From positions 33,131,956-33,195,955 of the forward strand of contig CM049318.1 in NCBI GenBank assembly GCA_026874595.1: 64,000 nucleotides of DNA, in the 5' to 3' direction. The DNA comes from Sipunculus nudus. Taxonomy: Eukaryota > Annelida > Sipuncula > Golfingiida > Sipunculidae. The translations under genes were made by a program, and so were the position numbers. Below, in pieces: positions 12,206 through 26,200 of the stretch. Position 1 is the stretch's first letter, and each line of letters begins with the position of its first letter. Below the pieces are notes generated by a model that was not told the origin of the DNA, ran no database searches, and worked only from the letters and a program-made list of their open reading frames with translations.

Positions 12206-13347
12206 CTAGACGACCATAGGTCGAACGCTTGCCGGAAATCGGAAGTGAAACACAGACGGACAGAAAGAACATATTGTCGGTTTTCTATTAATGGAATGAC
12301 TCTCAGAGACATTGCTGAGAATATGTGGCCCGTAGAATGACATATGAGACAAAAGAACAGGCAAGCAGACAAAACTGACAACAAAAGATGAACAGACAGA
12401 CATAGTGACTTTGTGAGACAAGATTGACACCAGATGACATAACCTAGTGATTGAGAAGATTCAAAGGAAGAAAATAAGCTATAGCTTATGTAACTGAGGC
12501 TTTGGGTGTAGAGATATGGCCAATACAATGGTATGTGTGTGAGAGTCATGTGCAGCGCCCACTAGTGGCCATATCCGGAAAATGAAAAATTTATTTCTAG
12601 ATATTAGTGTAAGACATAAGATGTAATAGTTTCAAAAGGATTCCGTCAAAACTGTGGCCTACAGAATGCTATATGTGAGACGCAAGAGCCAACAAGCAGG
12701 TGAATTTGAGGACAACTGACAAACAGACGAAAACACTGACAAAGTGACTCAAAATTGAGTCCAGATGACTTCTCCAGGTTATGGAGAAGACTCAAAGGAA
12801 GAAAAAAGCTACAGTTTATGTAACTGAGGTTTATAGTTTTGGAGATATTGCCAAAGCATGATATGTTGGGAGAGGTTCGAGTTCGAGTTCGAAATATCTC
12901 TATTCACGAGTTATTTTACAAGATACTGCAAGACTTGTAATAAAATTTTGTAGTACTAGTTGAATGCTACCTGACGCAAAAAACTAGATCACTCTAGCTT
13001 TAAAACTGACAAAGTTATAAAAATAAGACCCCTTATTTTCGAATATCATGACTTTTCCCCAAAAAATTGTAACCATGGTTATGGCAAATTTGAGTCAGCT
13101 ACACACCAGATGACAGGCCTTGGAATGACGATTAAAATGAGCTATTGTTGAAGTAGATACGACTAAAAGTCACAAAGATATGAAGAAAAAAACGTTTTGA
13201 GAAGTTTTGACGACCTTGACCTTGACCTTTGACCTATTTTAACCAAAAACAATAGGGCACCTAGAAATTATGTTTTCCAACATCCCTGTAAGTTTCAAGG
13301 TTATTGTGGCAAAATTGTGGCCAGGAGAGTGGTGACAAACAAACAAA
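12206..13347 (-). mobile_element. Concatemer element 5 (type A, short)
   Basis: Same left hairpin as element 1 and same (AAAC)n right end. It lacks about 330 bp (one subunit) present in element 1 but is otherwise nearly identical, including the unusual repeated GTTCGA followed by an abrupt jump past a CTCF-like box. This is consistent with copy-number change by unequal exchange between subunits. Confidence 0.6.
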
Positions 13348-15349
13348 CTAGACGACCATAGGTCGAACGCTTGCCGGAAATCGGAAGTGAAACACAGACG
13401 GACAGACAGAACATATTGTCGGTTTTCTATTAATGGAATGACTCTCAGGGACATTGCTGAGAATATGTGGCTTGTAAAATGACATATGAGACAAAAGAAC
13501 AGGCAAGCAGACAAAGCTGACAACAAAAGACGAACAGACAGACATACTGACTTTGTGAGACAAGATTGACACCAGATGACATAAGCTAGTTATTGAGAAG
13601 ATTCAAAGGAAGAAAATGAGTTATAATTTATGTAATTTAGATTTTTAGTTTCGGAGGTATGGCGAATTAATGATATACTTGGGAGGCTCGACTGTAGCGC
13701 CCTCTGTCGGACATATTCCGAAGACGACAAATGCGTTTCGTATTATTAGTGTATGACATGAGATGTCTCAGTTTCGAAAGGATTCCGTCAAAGCTGTGGC
13801 CTGTAGAATGCTATATGTAAGGCGTAAGAACCAGCAAGCAGGCGACTTTGAGGATAACGGACAAACAGATGGACACACTGACAAAGTGACAGAAGATTGA
13901 AACCAGATGTCTTAATCAGGTTATGGAGAAGAGTCAAAGAAAGAAAATAAGCTGTAGCTTATGTAACTGAGGCTTTGGGTGAAGAGTTATGGCCTATACA
14001 ATGTTATGTGTGTGAGAGTCATGTGCAGCGCCCACTAGTGGCCATATCCGGAAAATGAAAAATTCATTTCTAGATATTAGTGTAAGACATAAGATGTAAT
14101 AGTTTCAAAAGGATTCCGTCAAAACTGTGGCCTACAGAATGCTATATGTGAGACGCAAGAGCCAACAAGCAGGCGAATTTGAGGACAACTGACAAACAGA
14201 CGAAAACACTGACAAAGTGACTCAAAATTGAGTCCAGTGGACTTCTCCAGGTTATGGAGAAGACTCAAAGGAAGAAAAAAGCTAAAGTTTATGTAACTGA
14301 GGTTTATAGTTTTGGAGATATTGCCAAAGCATGATATGTTGGGAGAGGTTCGAGTTCAGCGCCCCCTAGCGGCCATATCCGGAAAATGAAAAATTGGTTT
14401 CGAGATATTAGTGTAAGACTTAAGATGTAATAGTTTCAAAAGGATTCTTTCAAAACTGTGGCCTGTAGAATGCTATATGTTAGACGCAAGAGCAAGCAGG
14501 CGAATTTGAGGACAACTGACAAACAGACAGACACACTGACAAAGTGTCACAAAATTTTGACCAGATGACTACACTAGGTTATGGAGAAGACTCAGAGGAA
14601 GAAAATAAGCTATAGTTTATGTAACTGAGGTTTATAGTTTTGGAGATATGGCCAAAATATGATATGTTCGGGAGGTTCGCATCCAGCGCCCCCTAGCGGC
14701 CCAATTCAAAAAGTGAAAATGATTTCGAGATACTAGTGTAGGACTTATAATATGTCAGTTTCAAAAAGATTCCTGCAATAATGTGGCTTTTGGCGCAAGA
14801 TGAATGAAATCTCGAAATATCTCTATTTACGAGATATTTTACGAGATACTGCAAGACTTGTAATAAAATCTTGTAGTACTAGTTGAATGCTACCTGATGC
14901 AAAAAACTAGATCACTCTAGCTTTAAAACTGACAAAGTTAGAAAAATAAGACCCCTTATTTTCGAATATTATGACTTTTTCCCCAAAACTTGTAACCATG
15001 GTTACGGCAAATTTGAGTCAGCTACACACCAGATGACAGGCCTTGGAATGACGATTAAAATGAGCTATTGTTGAAGTAGATACGGCTAATAGTCACAAAG
15101 ATATGAAGAAAAAACCGTTTTGGGAAGATTTGACGACCTTGACCTTGACCTTTCACCTATTTTTACCAAAAACAATAGGGCACCTAGAAATTATGTTTTT
15201 CATCATCCCTGTAAGTTTCAAGGTTATTGTGGCAAAATTGTGGCCAGGAGAGTGGTGACAAACAAACAAACAAACAGACAGACAGACAGACAAACAGACA
15301 TACGCAACCGACCAATATGCTTGCCGAAATCTTTGATTCCGGCAAGCAA
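13348..15349 (-). mobile_element. Concatemer element 6 (type A)
   Basis: The left edge is CTAG plus the CGACC/GGTCG hairpin; the right edge is an ACAG/AAAC microsatellite and a GCTTGCCG...CGGCAAGC hairpin at about 15319-15347. It is nearly identical to element 2 at the left and then has four subunits instead of five. A receptor-like TGACCT cluster lies near 15138. Confidence 0.6.
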
Positions 15350-15559
15350 CAAGATGACCAGAGGTCACGCGCTTGCCGGAAATGGAAATGATAGAGACAG
15401 ATAGACAGAGAGTGCATGTAGAAACAGTCATATGAATGAGCAACATTGTGGGGGCAGCAGAAACGGATAATATGTTTATTTATGCATGCTGACCTTTAAC
15501 AGCTGCATATCTTTCTAGTGTAAAAGGGACCAAGTTCAAAATTTTTTCATGGAATCCCG

Positions 15560-16680
15560 TTAATCTCGTTTGACAAGAAGCAGTGAGACGTTTTCAGGTT
15601 TGTCATGTCAAGCTGGCCAAATGATATGAAATGCCGAAAACTAGACCTGTCTAGCTATAAAAGCCGCTGAGTTATAAGCATTTGCATGAAATCTCGTGTT
15701 TTCTCGTTTGACGGGAAATGGTGCGAGCTTGTGCCTGACTTGGAGTTCTGTCATGTCAAGCGGGTCATGTGGAACTAAATGCCGAAAACTAGACCTGTCT
15801 AGCTGCAGTTCCGTGAAATCTCGTGTTTTCTCGTTTGACGGGATACGGTGCGAGATTTTGCCTGACATGCATGTCTGTCGTGTCAAGCTGGTCTAGTGGA
15901 ACAAAAGGCCGAAAACCAGACGTGTCTATCTGTAACACTTGCCGAGTTATAACCAATGCCGTGAAATCTCATGTTTTCTCGTTTGACGAGATACGGTGCG
16001 ACATTCGGCCTGACTTTCAGTTCTGTCATGTCCAGCAGGACATGTGAAACAAAATGCCGAAAACTAGACCTGTCCAGCTGTAAAACTCGCCGAGTTATAA
16101 GCATTTCCGTGAAATCTCGTGTTTTCTCGTTTGACGAGATAGGGTGCGAGATTTGGCCTGACTTGTACATCTATCGTGTCAAGCTGGTCATGTGGAAGGA
16201 AATGCCGGAAACCAGACGTGTCTAGCTGTAAAACTGGCCGAGTTATAAGCATTTCCGTGAAATTTCGTGTTTTCTCGTTTGACGAGATATGGCGCGAGAT
16301 TTTGCCAGACTTGCATATCTGTCGTGTCAAGCTGGTCTAGTGGAACTAAATGCCGAAAACCAGACGTGTCTAGCTGTAAAACTGGCCTAGTTATAAGCAT
16401 TTCCGTGAAATCCTGTGTTTTCTCGTTTGACGAGATACGGTGCGAGATTTGGCCTGTCTTGCAGCTCTGTCGTGTCAAGCTTGTTTGGTGGAACGAAATG
16501 CCGATAACCAGACCTGTCTAGCTGTAAAAGTCGCCGAGTTATAAGCATTTCCGCGAAGTCTCGTTTTTTCTCGTTTGACGAGATATGGCGCGAGATTTGG
16601 CGTGACTTTCAGTTCTGTCGTGTCAAGCTGGTCATGTGAAACAAAATGCCGAAAACTAGATCTGCCTAGCTTAAAAACTG
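15560..16680. repeat. 148-bp tandem repeat array, about 8 units
   Basis: The TTTGAC landmark recurs near 15566, 15706, 15831, 15979, 16127, 16275, 16423 and 16571. The last five intervals are exactly 148 bp, so this array is more regular than the one near 5.5 kb. Internal units resemble each other more than the first two, as expected if the array interior turns over. Confidence 0.88.
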
Positions 16681-17040
16681 ACAAAGTTACAAAAAATGGT
16701 CGTGTTATTTCCAATTTCCGTGATTTTTGCCCAAAAAATGTAACCATGGTAACGGCAAATTTAAGTAAGCTACATGTCAAAAGAAAGGCCAGGTGATGAC
16801 GAAAAAAATGAGCTATTGCAGAAGTGGATAAGCCTATTTATGGCGAAGTTATAGTGCAAAAACCGTTAACCATACCTGTCGTGACCTTGACCCTTGACCT
16901 TGGACCAATGTTGACCAAAAACAATAGGGCACCTAGAAATTGGTTTGTCATTTAAGCCTGTAAGTTTCAAGTTGATTAATGCAAAAGTGTGACCTGGAGA
17001 GTCGTGACAAACAAACAAACAAACAAACAAACAAAAAGAC

Positions 17041-17359
17041 AAACAGACATACGCAACTGACGAACATGCTTGCCGAAATCGAAGATTTCCGGCAAGCAAC
17101 AAACAAACAAACAAACAAACAAACAAACAGACAAAGAGACAAACAGACATACGCAACTGACGAACATGCTTGCCGAAATCGAAGATTTCCGGCAAGCAAC
17201 AAACAAACAAACAAAGAGACAAACAGACATACGCAACTGACGAACATGCTTGCCGAAATCGAAGATTTCCGGCAAGCAACAAACAAACAGACAAAGAGAC
17301 AAACAGACATACGCAACTGACGAACATGCTTGCCGAAATCGAAGATTTCCGGCAAGCAA
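17041..17359. repeat. Hairpin/microsatellite array (80-100 bp units)
   Basis: The phrase ACGCAACTGACGAACATGC recurs at about 17051, 17151, 17231 and 17311. After each copy comes a ~30-base inverted repeat (GCTTGCCG, AAATC, AGATTT, CCGGCAAGC) and then (AAAC)n/ACAAAGAGAC. Units differ mainly in microsatellite length. This is the right terminus of element 7 repeated four times. Confidence 0.88.
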
Positions 17360-18628
17360 CTAGACGACCATAGGTCGAGAGCTTGCCGGACTTAAATGAC
17401 AGACGGATGGACAAACAGGACAAACTGACGGTTTTCTATCAATTGAATGACTTTTAAAGTGATTCCTGGAACGTTTGGCCTGTTGAACGACATAAATCAC
17501 ACAAAAGAACATGAAATCAGACATAGCTCAAAACAGACAAATATACTGACACACCTGAGATAACAGACTACAAGTGAAGGTAGAGTTTATAATGTCGGAG
17601 ATATGGCCAAAAAATGATATGGTGTGGAGGCTCTACCGCAGCATCCCCTAGCGGCCATATCCCAAAAATTAAAAATTTCTTTTGAGATATTATTGTAAGA
17701 AATGTTCCAAGATGTATATATTATTGTGAGAGATGTTCCAATTCCAAAAGGATTCCTTCAAAACTGTGGCCTGAAGATTGCTAACTGTAAGACGCAAGAT
17801 CCAGCAATCAGGCGAAATTGAGGATCACTGACAAACAGACAGACATACTGAAAAACTGTGGCCTGAAGATTGCTAACTGTAGGACGCAAGATCCAGCAAG
17901 CAGGCGAAATAGAGGATCACTGACAAACAGACAGACATACTGAAAAAGTGACACAAGAAAAAGATAAGATGACTAACTCAGATTATGGAGTAGATTCAAA
18001 AGAAGACAATAAGTCATAGTGTTTGTAATTGAAGTTTATAGTTTTGTAGATATGGCAAAGAAATATATATAGGGGAGAGCCGAGTGCAGCGCCCCCTATT
18101 GGCAATATCCAGAAAAATGAATAATCTGTTTCGAGATATTACTGTAAGATGTAAGATGTAATAGTTTAACAAGTGACCCATGGGTCATGACGCTCAGCTG
18201 CCAAGCATGACCTACCTTATCATGGGCTGAGATTCACAACTTCCAGTCACATTTTGAAGAACCAATTTGCCAATATGTTGAAATTTTCTACGACAACAGA
18301 AATATACATCACCTATGTCTGGTTAAAACACAGTGACTTGATGGTCTTAGGAAAAATGATTGATTGTTAAGCTATCAGTAACTATTCCCATAGCTTGCTT
18401 GATACCTGTCAGTCTCAAAAGGAACACCACAAAGGGCAAATATAAGATCAAAATATATAGCAAAAATCAAGGAAATCCATGCAAGAATTATTGAGAAACG
18501 GGTGCTTATAAATATGAAGTGTGAATCAAATTGAGTGATGCATAGATGTGGCATATGTGAAAGACTGAAGGTTTGGGTTGAACAGTTTTACTTGCAAAAT
18601 GTTCACAACCATTTAGAATAATTAAGTA

Positions 18629-19135
18629 TTGTGTCCTTAACCTTTGACCTTTTGAATTGACATCGATAGGCTTCTTCCCCTATTGGTAGGTAAGCCATAT
18701 ATGACAAATGGAAGGTATAGATTGAAAAGTTTCCTGAAAATGACTCCACACAAAAGGTGGGTGCAGTGAACTTCACCTTTGACCTCAAAATCAACAGGTC
18801 TTTTCCCCTGTTGGCAGTGAAGCGATATCAGTGCTGGGAAGTTTGGAATGAAATGTCTAGCTTGAAATGTTTTCACAACCTTTTAAAAAAATTGGATCCT
18901 GTGACCCTGATCTTTGATCTTGTGACCTAAAAATCTATAGGATTCTTCTCCCTCTTAGTAGGTGAAATATATGTAAAAGTTCAAAGAATTGGTATGAAAG
19001 ATTTGGCTTAAAATGCATCCACAGGCATTAAATAAAGGGACTCCTGTGACCTTGACCTTTGACCTGTTGACTTCAAAATAATTATGGTTCTTTCCCTGTT
19101 GGTAGATGAGCTGCATGTGAAAGATGGAAGGTTTT
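18629..19135. repeat. Four diverged ~140-bp TGACCTTTGACC units
   Basis: Units begin near 18629, 18767, 18897 and 19045. Each has a TGACCTTTGACC-like stretch, a CAAAATCAACAGG-like phrase, TTCCCCTGTTGGTAG and a GAAAGATGGAAGG-like tail. The receptor-like half-site repeat thus also occurs in this unrelated nested element. Confidence 0.7.
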
Positions 19136-19167
19136 GGATGGAAATTTTAGCTAAAAGAATTATTTCT

Positions 19168-19181
19168 GGGGGGGGGGGGGG
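19168..19181. repeat. G14 tract
   Basis: Fourteen consecutive G. The paralogous position in element 12 (39696-39701) has only six, so the tract changed length after the two copies separated, or is an assembly error. Confidence 0.9.
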
Positions 19182-20263
19182 TGCATACACACCCTGTAAC
19201 TTCGAGAATATAGGTCAGTGACCTAATTTCAGGTTTGCAAGGAGATCATTTTAGAACCTCTAAGACTACATAGGGTTCATGACCCTAGCCCGTACAGTTA
19301 CGATTTGTGCCCTGCTAACAGACGGGCGGCCGGTCAGCAGGATGGACACATGGAAGGACGACGGACAAAGACCCATCGCTATAGCCCAGCATGACTGAAA
19401 GTCAGCTGAGCTAAAAATGATCCTTTCAAACCGGTGGCCTGTAGAATGCTATCAGTGAGACTCAAGAACCAAACAGCCGGCGAATTTTAGGACAACTGAC
19501 AAACAAACAGACAAACTTACAAAGGGACACAAGATGGAGACAAGATGACTTAATCAGGTTATGGAGAAGACTCAGAGGAAGAAAATAAGCTATACTTTAT
19601 GTAATTGAGGCTTATAATTTTGGAGATATGACCAAATAATGATATACTGGGGATGTTCGACTGCAGCGCCCTCTAGTGGACATATCCTGAAGACGACAAA
19701 TGCGTTTCGTGATATTAGTGTATGACATAAGATGTAATAGTTTCAAAAGGATTCGTCCACATATCTGACTTGTTGATTGCTATATCTAAAGAGCAAAAAC
19801 TAGCAAGCAGGCGAATTTGAGGATAAATGACAAACAGACAGACATACTGACAAAGTGACACAAGATGGAGACCAGATGACTTGACAATGTTTTGAAGAAG
19901 ACCAAGAGAAAGAAAATAAGCTATAGTTTGTGTAATATAGGTTTACTCTTACGGAAATATGTTCAAAAACTGATTTTTTTGGAAGGGTCAAGTGCAGCGC
20001 CCCCTAGCAGCCATATCGGGAAAATGAAAAATAATTTTTGAGATATTAGTATAATTCATAAGATGAAGGAAAAAACATACACGGGTGACCAACATGTTTT
20101 CGAAAATCGAAGATTTCCGGCAAGCAATAAAGTTTGGACTGTGCCTCCAACATGTATGATAATAGATAGGGCCGGGAAAGGCCGACACGCACCGCTTCAC
20201 ATGCCGGCTGCCCACCGTAAGGACCCTGTCGCCACTTGCGGCAATTGCACGTGTCTTCGTGGT

Positions 20264-23200
20264 ATGTATCAGTTTCAAAAGGATGCCTGCATATCTGTGG
20301 CCTATAGGGCATGTCACCGTGAAATCGCGAAATCTCATTCGACGAGAAACGGTGCGAGATTTTGCAAGATTTTTGGTTGGATCACCGAGAACTCACCAAG
20401 GGCTACAAGATGCAAAAATTTTGACCTCTCTAGCATAAAAACTGACAGAGTTAGAAGCTGAAAACTGCATATTTTCAAAATTCAAAGGTTTTACCCCAAA
20501 AATAGAGAAATCTGGCAATAGCGCACTTTGGCACCTATGCGCAAAAATAAGCCCATGGACCCTAGTTTAAGGTGCTGTGATGGAAATGGCCCAATGTTTA
20601 ATAGTTCTGGAGGTATAGCACCAAAACAAATTTTCATGTTTTTTCATCTGCAACGCCCCCTGGCGGCCATTTCCAAAATCCGAAAAACCCGTTTCGAGAT
20701 ATTCTTATGTTACATAAAATATCTCAGAATCAGTAAAATTGCTGCAAATTTGAAAAATATCACGAAATTCCATGATTTCTCCCCAAAATTGCGTAACCAT
20801 GGTAACAGCGAAATGAGGCAATTTTGCAGTGTTGGAAGTGGCCATGCAGTGGCAAATAAAACGGGCTACAGATTAGGTGCCTACGGCTATTTTTGACGAA
20901 GGTATGAAGAAAAAACCGTTTTTGAGCTTTTTGGTGACCCTGACCTTGACCCTTGACCGATCATGACCAAAAACAATAGGCTCCGAGAAGAACCGATTAT
21001 ACACTCTATCTATAAGTATCAGGACTATTGGTGCAAAATTGTGGCCTGTAGAGCGGGGACATACAGACAAACAAACAAACGGAACTGATCAACATACTTG
21101 TTGAAATCTCTGATTCCGGCAAGCAATAAACTATAACGCGACAGAAATGGCAAACCGGCCCGCAAAGAGTGCCTGTGGTCACTTATTTTATACGGCGAAC
21201 GCTATAATTTTTGCAGTCACGGGAAAGCGTGTCTGTCTTTCATACTAAAACGCGTGCATGCATGCGTGATGGCATATGTATTTGTGCATGCGGGTTTTAA
21301 TTTTTACAAAGTTGCTAAAATTTGCAGGGACCGTGTATGATTAAACAAAAGAGGTCATGGGCAGAAAGGCCATGAAACGCCAATTCATATGGTGTACAGT
21401 TTATGTACCTAAAATGTGTAGTTTTGGAGATATGGTTAAACAATGATAGTAGGTACGGGGTTGCAGTGCAGCGCCCCCTAGCGGAAATTTTCCAAAAACT
21501 GAACAATTGCTTTCGAGATATTAGTGTATGACGTAACATGTATCAGTTTCAAAAGGATGCCTGCATATCTGTGGCCTATAGGGCATGTCACCGTGAAATT
21601 GCGAAATCTCATTCGACGAGAAACGGTGCGAGATTTTGCAAGATTTTTGGTTGGATCACCGAGAACTCACCAAGGGCTACAAGATGCAAAAATTTTGACC
21701 TCTCTAGCATAAAAACTGACAGAGTTAGAAGCTGAAAACTGCATATTTTCAAAATTCAAAGGTTTTACCCCAAAAATAGAGAAATCTGGCAATAGCGCAC
21801 TTTGGCACCTATGCGCAAAAATAAGCCCATGGACCCTAGTTTAAGGTGCTGTGATGGAAATGGCCCAATGTTTAATAGTTCTGGAGGTATAGCACCAAAA
21901 CAAATTTTCATGTTTTTTCATCTGCAACGCCCCCTGGCGGCCATTTCCAAAATCTGAAAAACCCGTTTCGAGATATTCTTATGTTACATAAAATATCTCA
22001 AAATCAGTAAAATTGCTGCAAATTTGAAAAATATCACGAAATTCCATGATTTCTCCCCAAAATTGCGTAACCATGGTAACAGCGAAATGAGGCAATTTTG
22101 CAGTGTTGGAAGTGGCCATGCAGTGGCAAATAAAACGGGCTACAGATTAGGTGCCTACGGCTATTTTTGACGAAGGTATGAAGAAAAAACCGTTTTTGAG
22201 CTTTTTGGTGACCCTGACCTTGACCCTTGACCGATCATGACCAAAAACAATAGGCTCCGAGAAGAACCGATTATACACTCTATCTATAAGTATCAGGACG
22301 ATTGGTGCAAAATTGTGGCCTGTAGAGCGGGGACATACAGACAAACAAACAAACGGAACTGATCAACATACTTGTCGAAATCTCTGATTCCGGCAAGCAA
22401 TAAACTATAACGCGACAGAAATGGCAAACCGGCCCGCAAAGAGTGCCTGTGGTCACTTATTTTATACGGCGAACGCTATAATTTTTGCAGTCACGGGAAA
22501 GCGTGTCTGTCTTTCATACTAAAACGCGTGCATGCATGCGTGATGGCATATGTATTTGTGCATGCGGGTTTTAATTTTTACAAAGTTGCTAAAATTTGCA
22601 GGGACCGTGTATGATTAATCAAAAGAGGTCATGGGCAAAAAAGGCCATGAAACGCCAATTCATATGGTTTACAGTTTATGTACCTAAAATGTGTAGTTTT
22701 GGAGATATGGTTAAACAATGATAGTAGGTACGGGGTTGCAGTGCAGCGCCCCCTAGCGGTAATTTTCCAAAAACTGAACAATTGCTTTCGAGATATTAGT
22801 GTATGACGTAACATGTATCAGTTTCAAAAGGATGCCTGCATATCTGTGGCCTATAGGGCATGTCACCGTGAAATCGCGAAATCTCATTCGACGAGAAACG
22901 GTGCGAGATTTTGCAAGATTTTTGGTTGGATCACCGAGAACTCACCAAGGGCTACAAGATGCAAAAATTTTGACCTCTCTAGCATAAAAACTGACAGAGT
23001 TAGAAGCTGAAAACTGCATATTTTCAAAATTCAAAGGTTTTACCCCAAAAATAGAGAAATCTGGCAATAGCGCACTTTGGCACCTATGCGCAAAAATAAG
23101 CCCATGGACCCTAGTTTAAGGTGCTGTGATGGAAATGGCCCAATGTTTAATAGTTCTGGAGGTATAGCACCAAAACAAATTTTCATGTTTTTTCATCTGC

Positions 23201-26200
23201 AACGCCCCCTGGCGGCCATTTCCAAAATCTGAAAAACCCGTTTCGAGATATTCTTATGTTACATAAAATATCTCAGAATCAGTAAAATTGCTGCAAATTT
23301 GAAAAATATCACGAAATTCCATGATTTCTCCCCAAAATTGCGTAACCATGGTAACAGCGAAATGAGGCAATTTTGCAGTGTTGGAAGTGGCCATGCAGTG
23401 GCAAATAAAACGGGCTACAGATTAGGTGCCTACGGCTATTTTTGACGAAGGTATGAAGAAAAAACCGTTTTTGAGCTTTTTGGTGACCCTGACCTTGACC
23501 CTTGACCGATCATGACCAAAAACAATAGGCTCCGAGAAGAACCGATTATACACTCTATCTATAAGTATCAGGACGATTGGTGCAAAATTGTGGCCTGTAG
23601 AGCGGGGACATACAGACAAACAAACAAACGGAACTGATCAACATACTTGTCGAAATCTCTGATTCCGGCAAGCAATAAACTATAACGCGACAGAAATGGC
23701 AAACCGGCCCGCAAAGAGGGTCTGTGGTCACTTATTTTATACGGCGAATGCTATAATTTTTGCAGTCACGGGAAAGCGTGTCTGTCTTTCATACTAAAAC
23801 GCGTGCATGCATGCGTGATGGCATATGTATTTGTGCATGCTGGTTTTAATTTTTACAAAGTTGCTAAAATTTGCGGGGACCGTGTATGATTAAACAAAAG
23901 AGGTCATGGGCAGAAAGGCCATGAAACGCCAATTCATATGGTGTACAGTTTATGTAACTAAAATGTGTAGTTTTGGAGATATGGTTAAACAATGATAGTA
24001 GGTACGGGGTTGCAGTGCAGCGCCCCCTAGCGGTAATTTTCCAAAAACTGAACAATTGCTTTCGAGATATTAGTGTATGACGTAACATGTATCAGTTTCA
24101 AAAGGATGCCTGCATATCTGTGGCCTATAGGGCATGTCACCGTGAAATCGCGAAATCTCATTCGACGAGAAACGGTGCGAGATTTTGCAAGATTTTTGGT
24201 TGGATCACCGAGAACTCACCAAGGGCTACAAGATGCAAAAATTTTGACCTCTCTAGCATAAAAACTGACAGAGTTAGAAGCTGAAAACTGCATATTTTCA
24301 AAATTCAAAGGTTTTACCCCAAAAATAGAGAAATCTGGCAATAGCGCACTTTGGCACCTATGCGCAAAAATAAGCCCATGGACCCTAGTTTAAGGTGCTG
24401 TGATGGAAATGGCCCAATGTTTAATAGTTCTGGAGGTATAGCACCAAAACAAATTTTCATGTTTTTTCATCTGCAACGCCCCCTGGCGGCCATTTCCAAA
24501 ATCTGAAAAACCCGTTTCGAGATATTCTTATGTTACATAAAATATCTCAGAATCAGTAAAATTGCTGCAAATTTGAAAAATATCACGAAATTCCATGATT
24601 TCTCCCCAAAATTGCGTAACCATGGTAACAGCGAAATGAGGCAATTTTGCAGTGTTGGAAGTGGCCATGCAGTGGCAAATAAAACGGGCTACAGATTAGG
24701 TGCCTACGGCTATTTTTGACGAAGGTATGAAGAAAAAACCGTTTTTGAGCTTTTTGGTGACCCTGACCTTGACCCTTGACCGATCATGACCAAAAACAAT
24801 AGGCTCCGAGAAGAACCGATTATACACTCTATCTATAAGTATCAGGACGATTGGTGCAAAATTGTGGCCTGTAGAGCGGGGACATACAGACAAACAAACA
24901 AACGGAACTGATCAACATACTTGTCGAAATCTCTGATTCCGGCAAGCAATAAACTATAACGCGACAGAAATGGCAAACCGGCCCGCAAAGAGTGCCTGTG
25001 GTCACTTATTTTATACGGCGAACGCTATAATTTTTGCAGTCACGGGAAAGCGTGTCTGTCTTTCATACTAAAACGCGTGCATGCATGCGTGATGGCATAT
25101 GTATTTGTGCATGCGGGTTTTAATTTTTACAAAGTTGCTAAAATTTGCAGGGACCGTGTATGATTAAACAAAAGAGGTCATGGGCAGAAAGGCCATGAAA
25201 CGCCAATTCATATGGTGTACAGTTTATGTACCTAAAATGTGTAGTTTTGGAGATATGGTTAAACAATGATAGTAGGTACGGGGTTGCAGTGCAGCGCCCC
25301 CTAGCGGAAATTTTCCAAAAACTGAACAATTGCTTTCGAGATATTAGTGTATGACGTAACATGTATCAGTTTCAAAAGGATGCCTGCATATCTGTGGCCT
25401 ATAGGGCATGTCACCGTGAAATTGCGAAATCTCATTCGACGAGAAACGGTGCGAGATTTTGCAAGATTTTTGGTTGGATCACCGAGAACTCACCAAGGGC
25501 TACAAGATGCAAAAATTTTGACCTCTCTAGCATAAAAACTGACAGAGTTAGAAGCTGAAAACTGCATATTTTCAAAATTCAAAGGTTTTACCCCAAAAAT
25601 AGAGAAATCTGGCAATAGCGCACTTTGGCACCTATGCGCAAAAATAAGCCCATGGACCCTAGTTTAAGGTGCTGTGATGGAAATGGCCCAATGTTTAATA
25701 GTTCTGGAGGTATAGCACCAAAACAAATTTTCATGTTTTTTCATCTGCAACGCCCCCTGGCGGCCATTTCCAAAATCTGAAAAACCCGTTTCGAGATATT
25801 CTTATGTTACATAAAATATCTCAAAATCAGTAAAATTGCTGCAAATTTGAAAAATATCACGAAATTCCATGATTTCTCCCCAAAATTGCGTAACCATGGT
25901 AACAGCGAAATGAGGCAATTTTGCAGTGTTGGAAGTGGCCATGCAGTGGCAAATAAAACGGGCTACAGATTAGGTGCCTACGGCTATTTTTGACGAAGGT
26001 ATGAAGAAAAAACCGTTTTTGAGCTTTTTGGTGACCCTGACCTTGACCCTTGACCGATCATGACCAAAAACAATAGGCTCCGAGAAGAACCGATTATACA
26101 CTCTATCTATAAGTATCAGGACGATTGGTGCAAAATTGTGGCCTGTAGAGCGGGGACATACAGACAAACAAACAAACGGAACTGATCAACATACTTGTCG

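Larger units (their letters stand above)
15350..17359 (-). mobile_element. Concatemer element 7 (type B)
   Basis: Starts CAAGATGACCAGAGGTCA like element 3 and contains a 148-bp array. It ends in an expanded hairpin/microsatellite array. No protein is encoded: the long minus-strand frames rich in Cys, Leu, Ser and Val are translations of ACAG/AAAC repeats. Confidence 0.6.
18169..19416 (-). mobile_element. Nested ~1.25-kb element inside element 8
   Basis: It interrupts a type A phrase: host GATGTAATAGTTT on the left and CCTTTCAAAACGGTGGCC on the right. In minus orientation it begins TTTTTAGCTCAGCTGACT and ends CATGACCCATGGGTCACTTG. A second copy sits at the same host position in element 12, and a plus-oriented relative lies at 45430-47291. 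The interior holds four diverged TGACC-rich units. No open reading frame. Confidence 0.65.

Noticed and set aside
17041-17359. CRISPR-like pattern of palindromic repeats with spacers
   Set aside because: The 'spacers' are microsatellite, not unique sequence. The setting is eukaryotic and there are no cas genes.
16866-17423. Long minus-strand frames (up to 185 residues) rich in Cys, Leu, Ser, Val, repeated across the window
   Set aside because: They are translations of ACAG/AAAC microsatellites and the GCTTGCCG hairpin. They appear in several frames at once and track repeat copies, with no domain.
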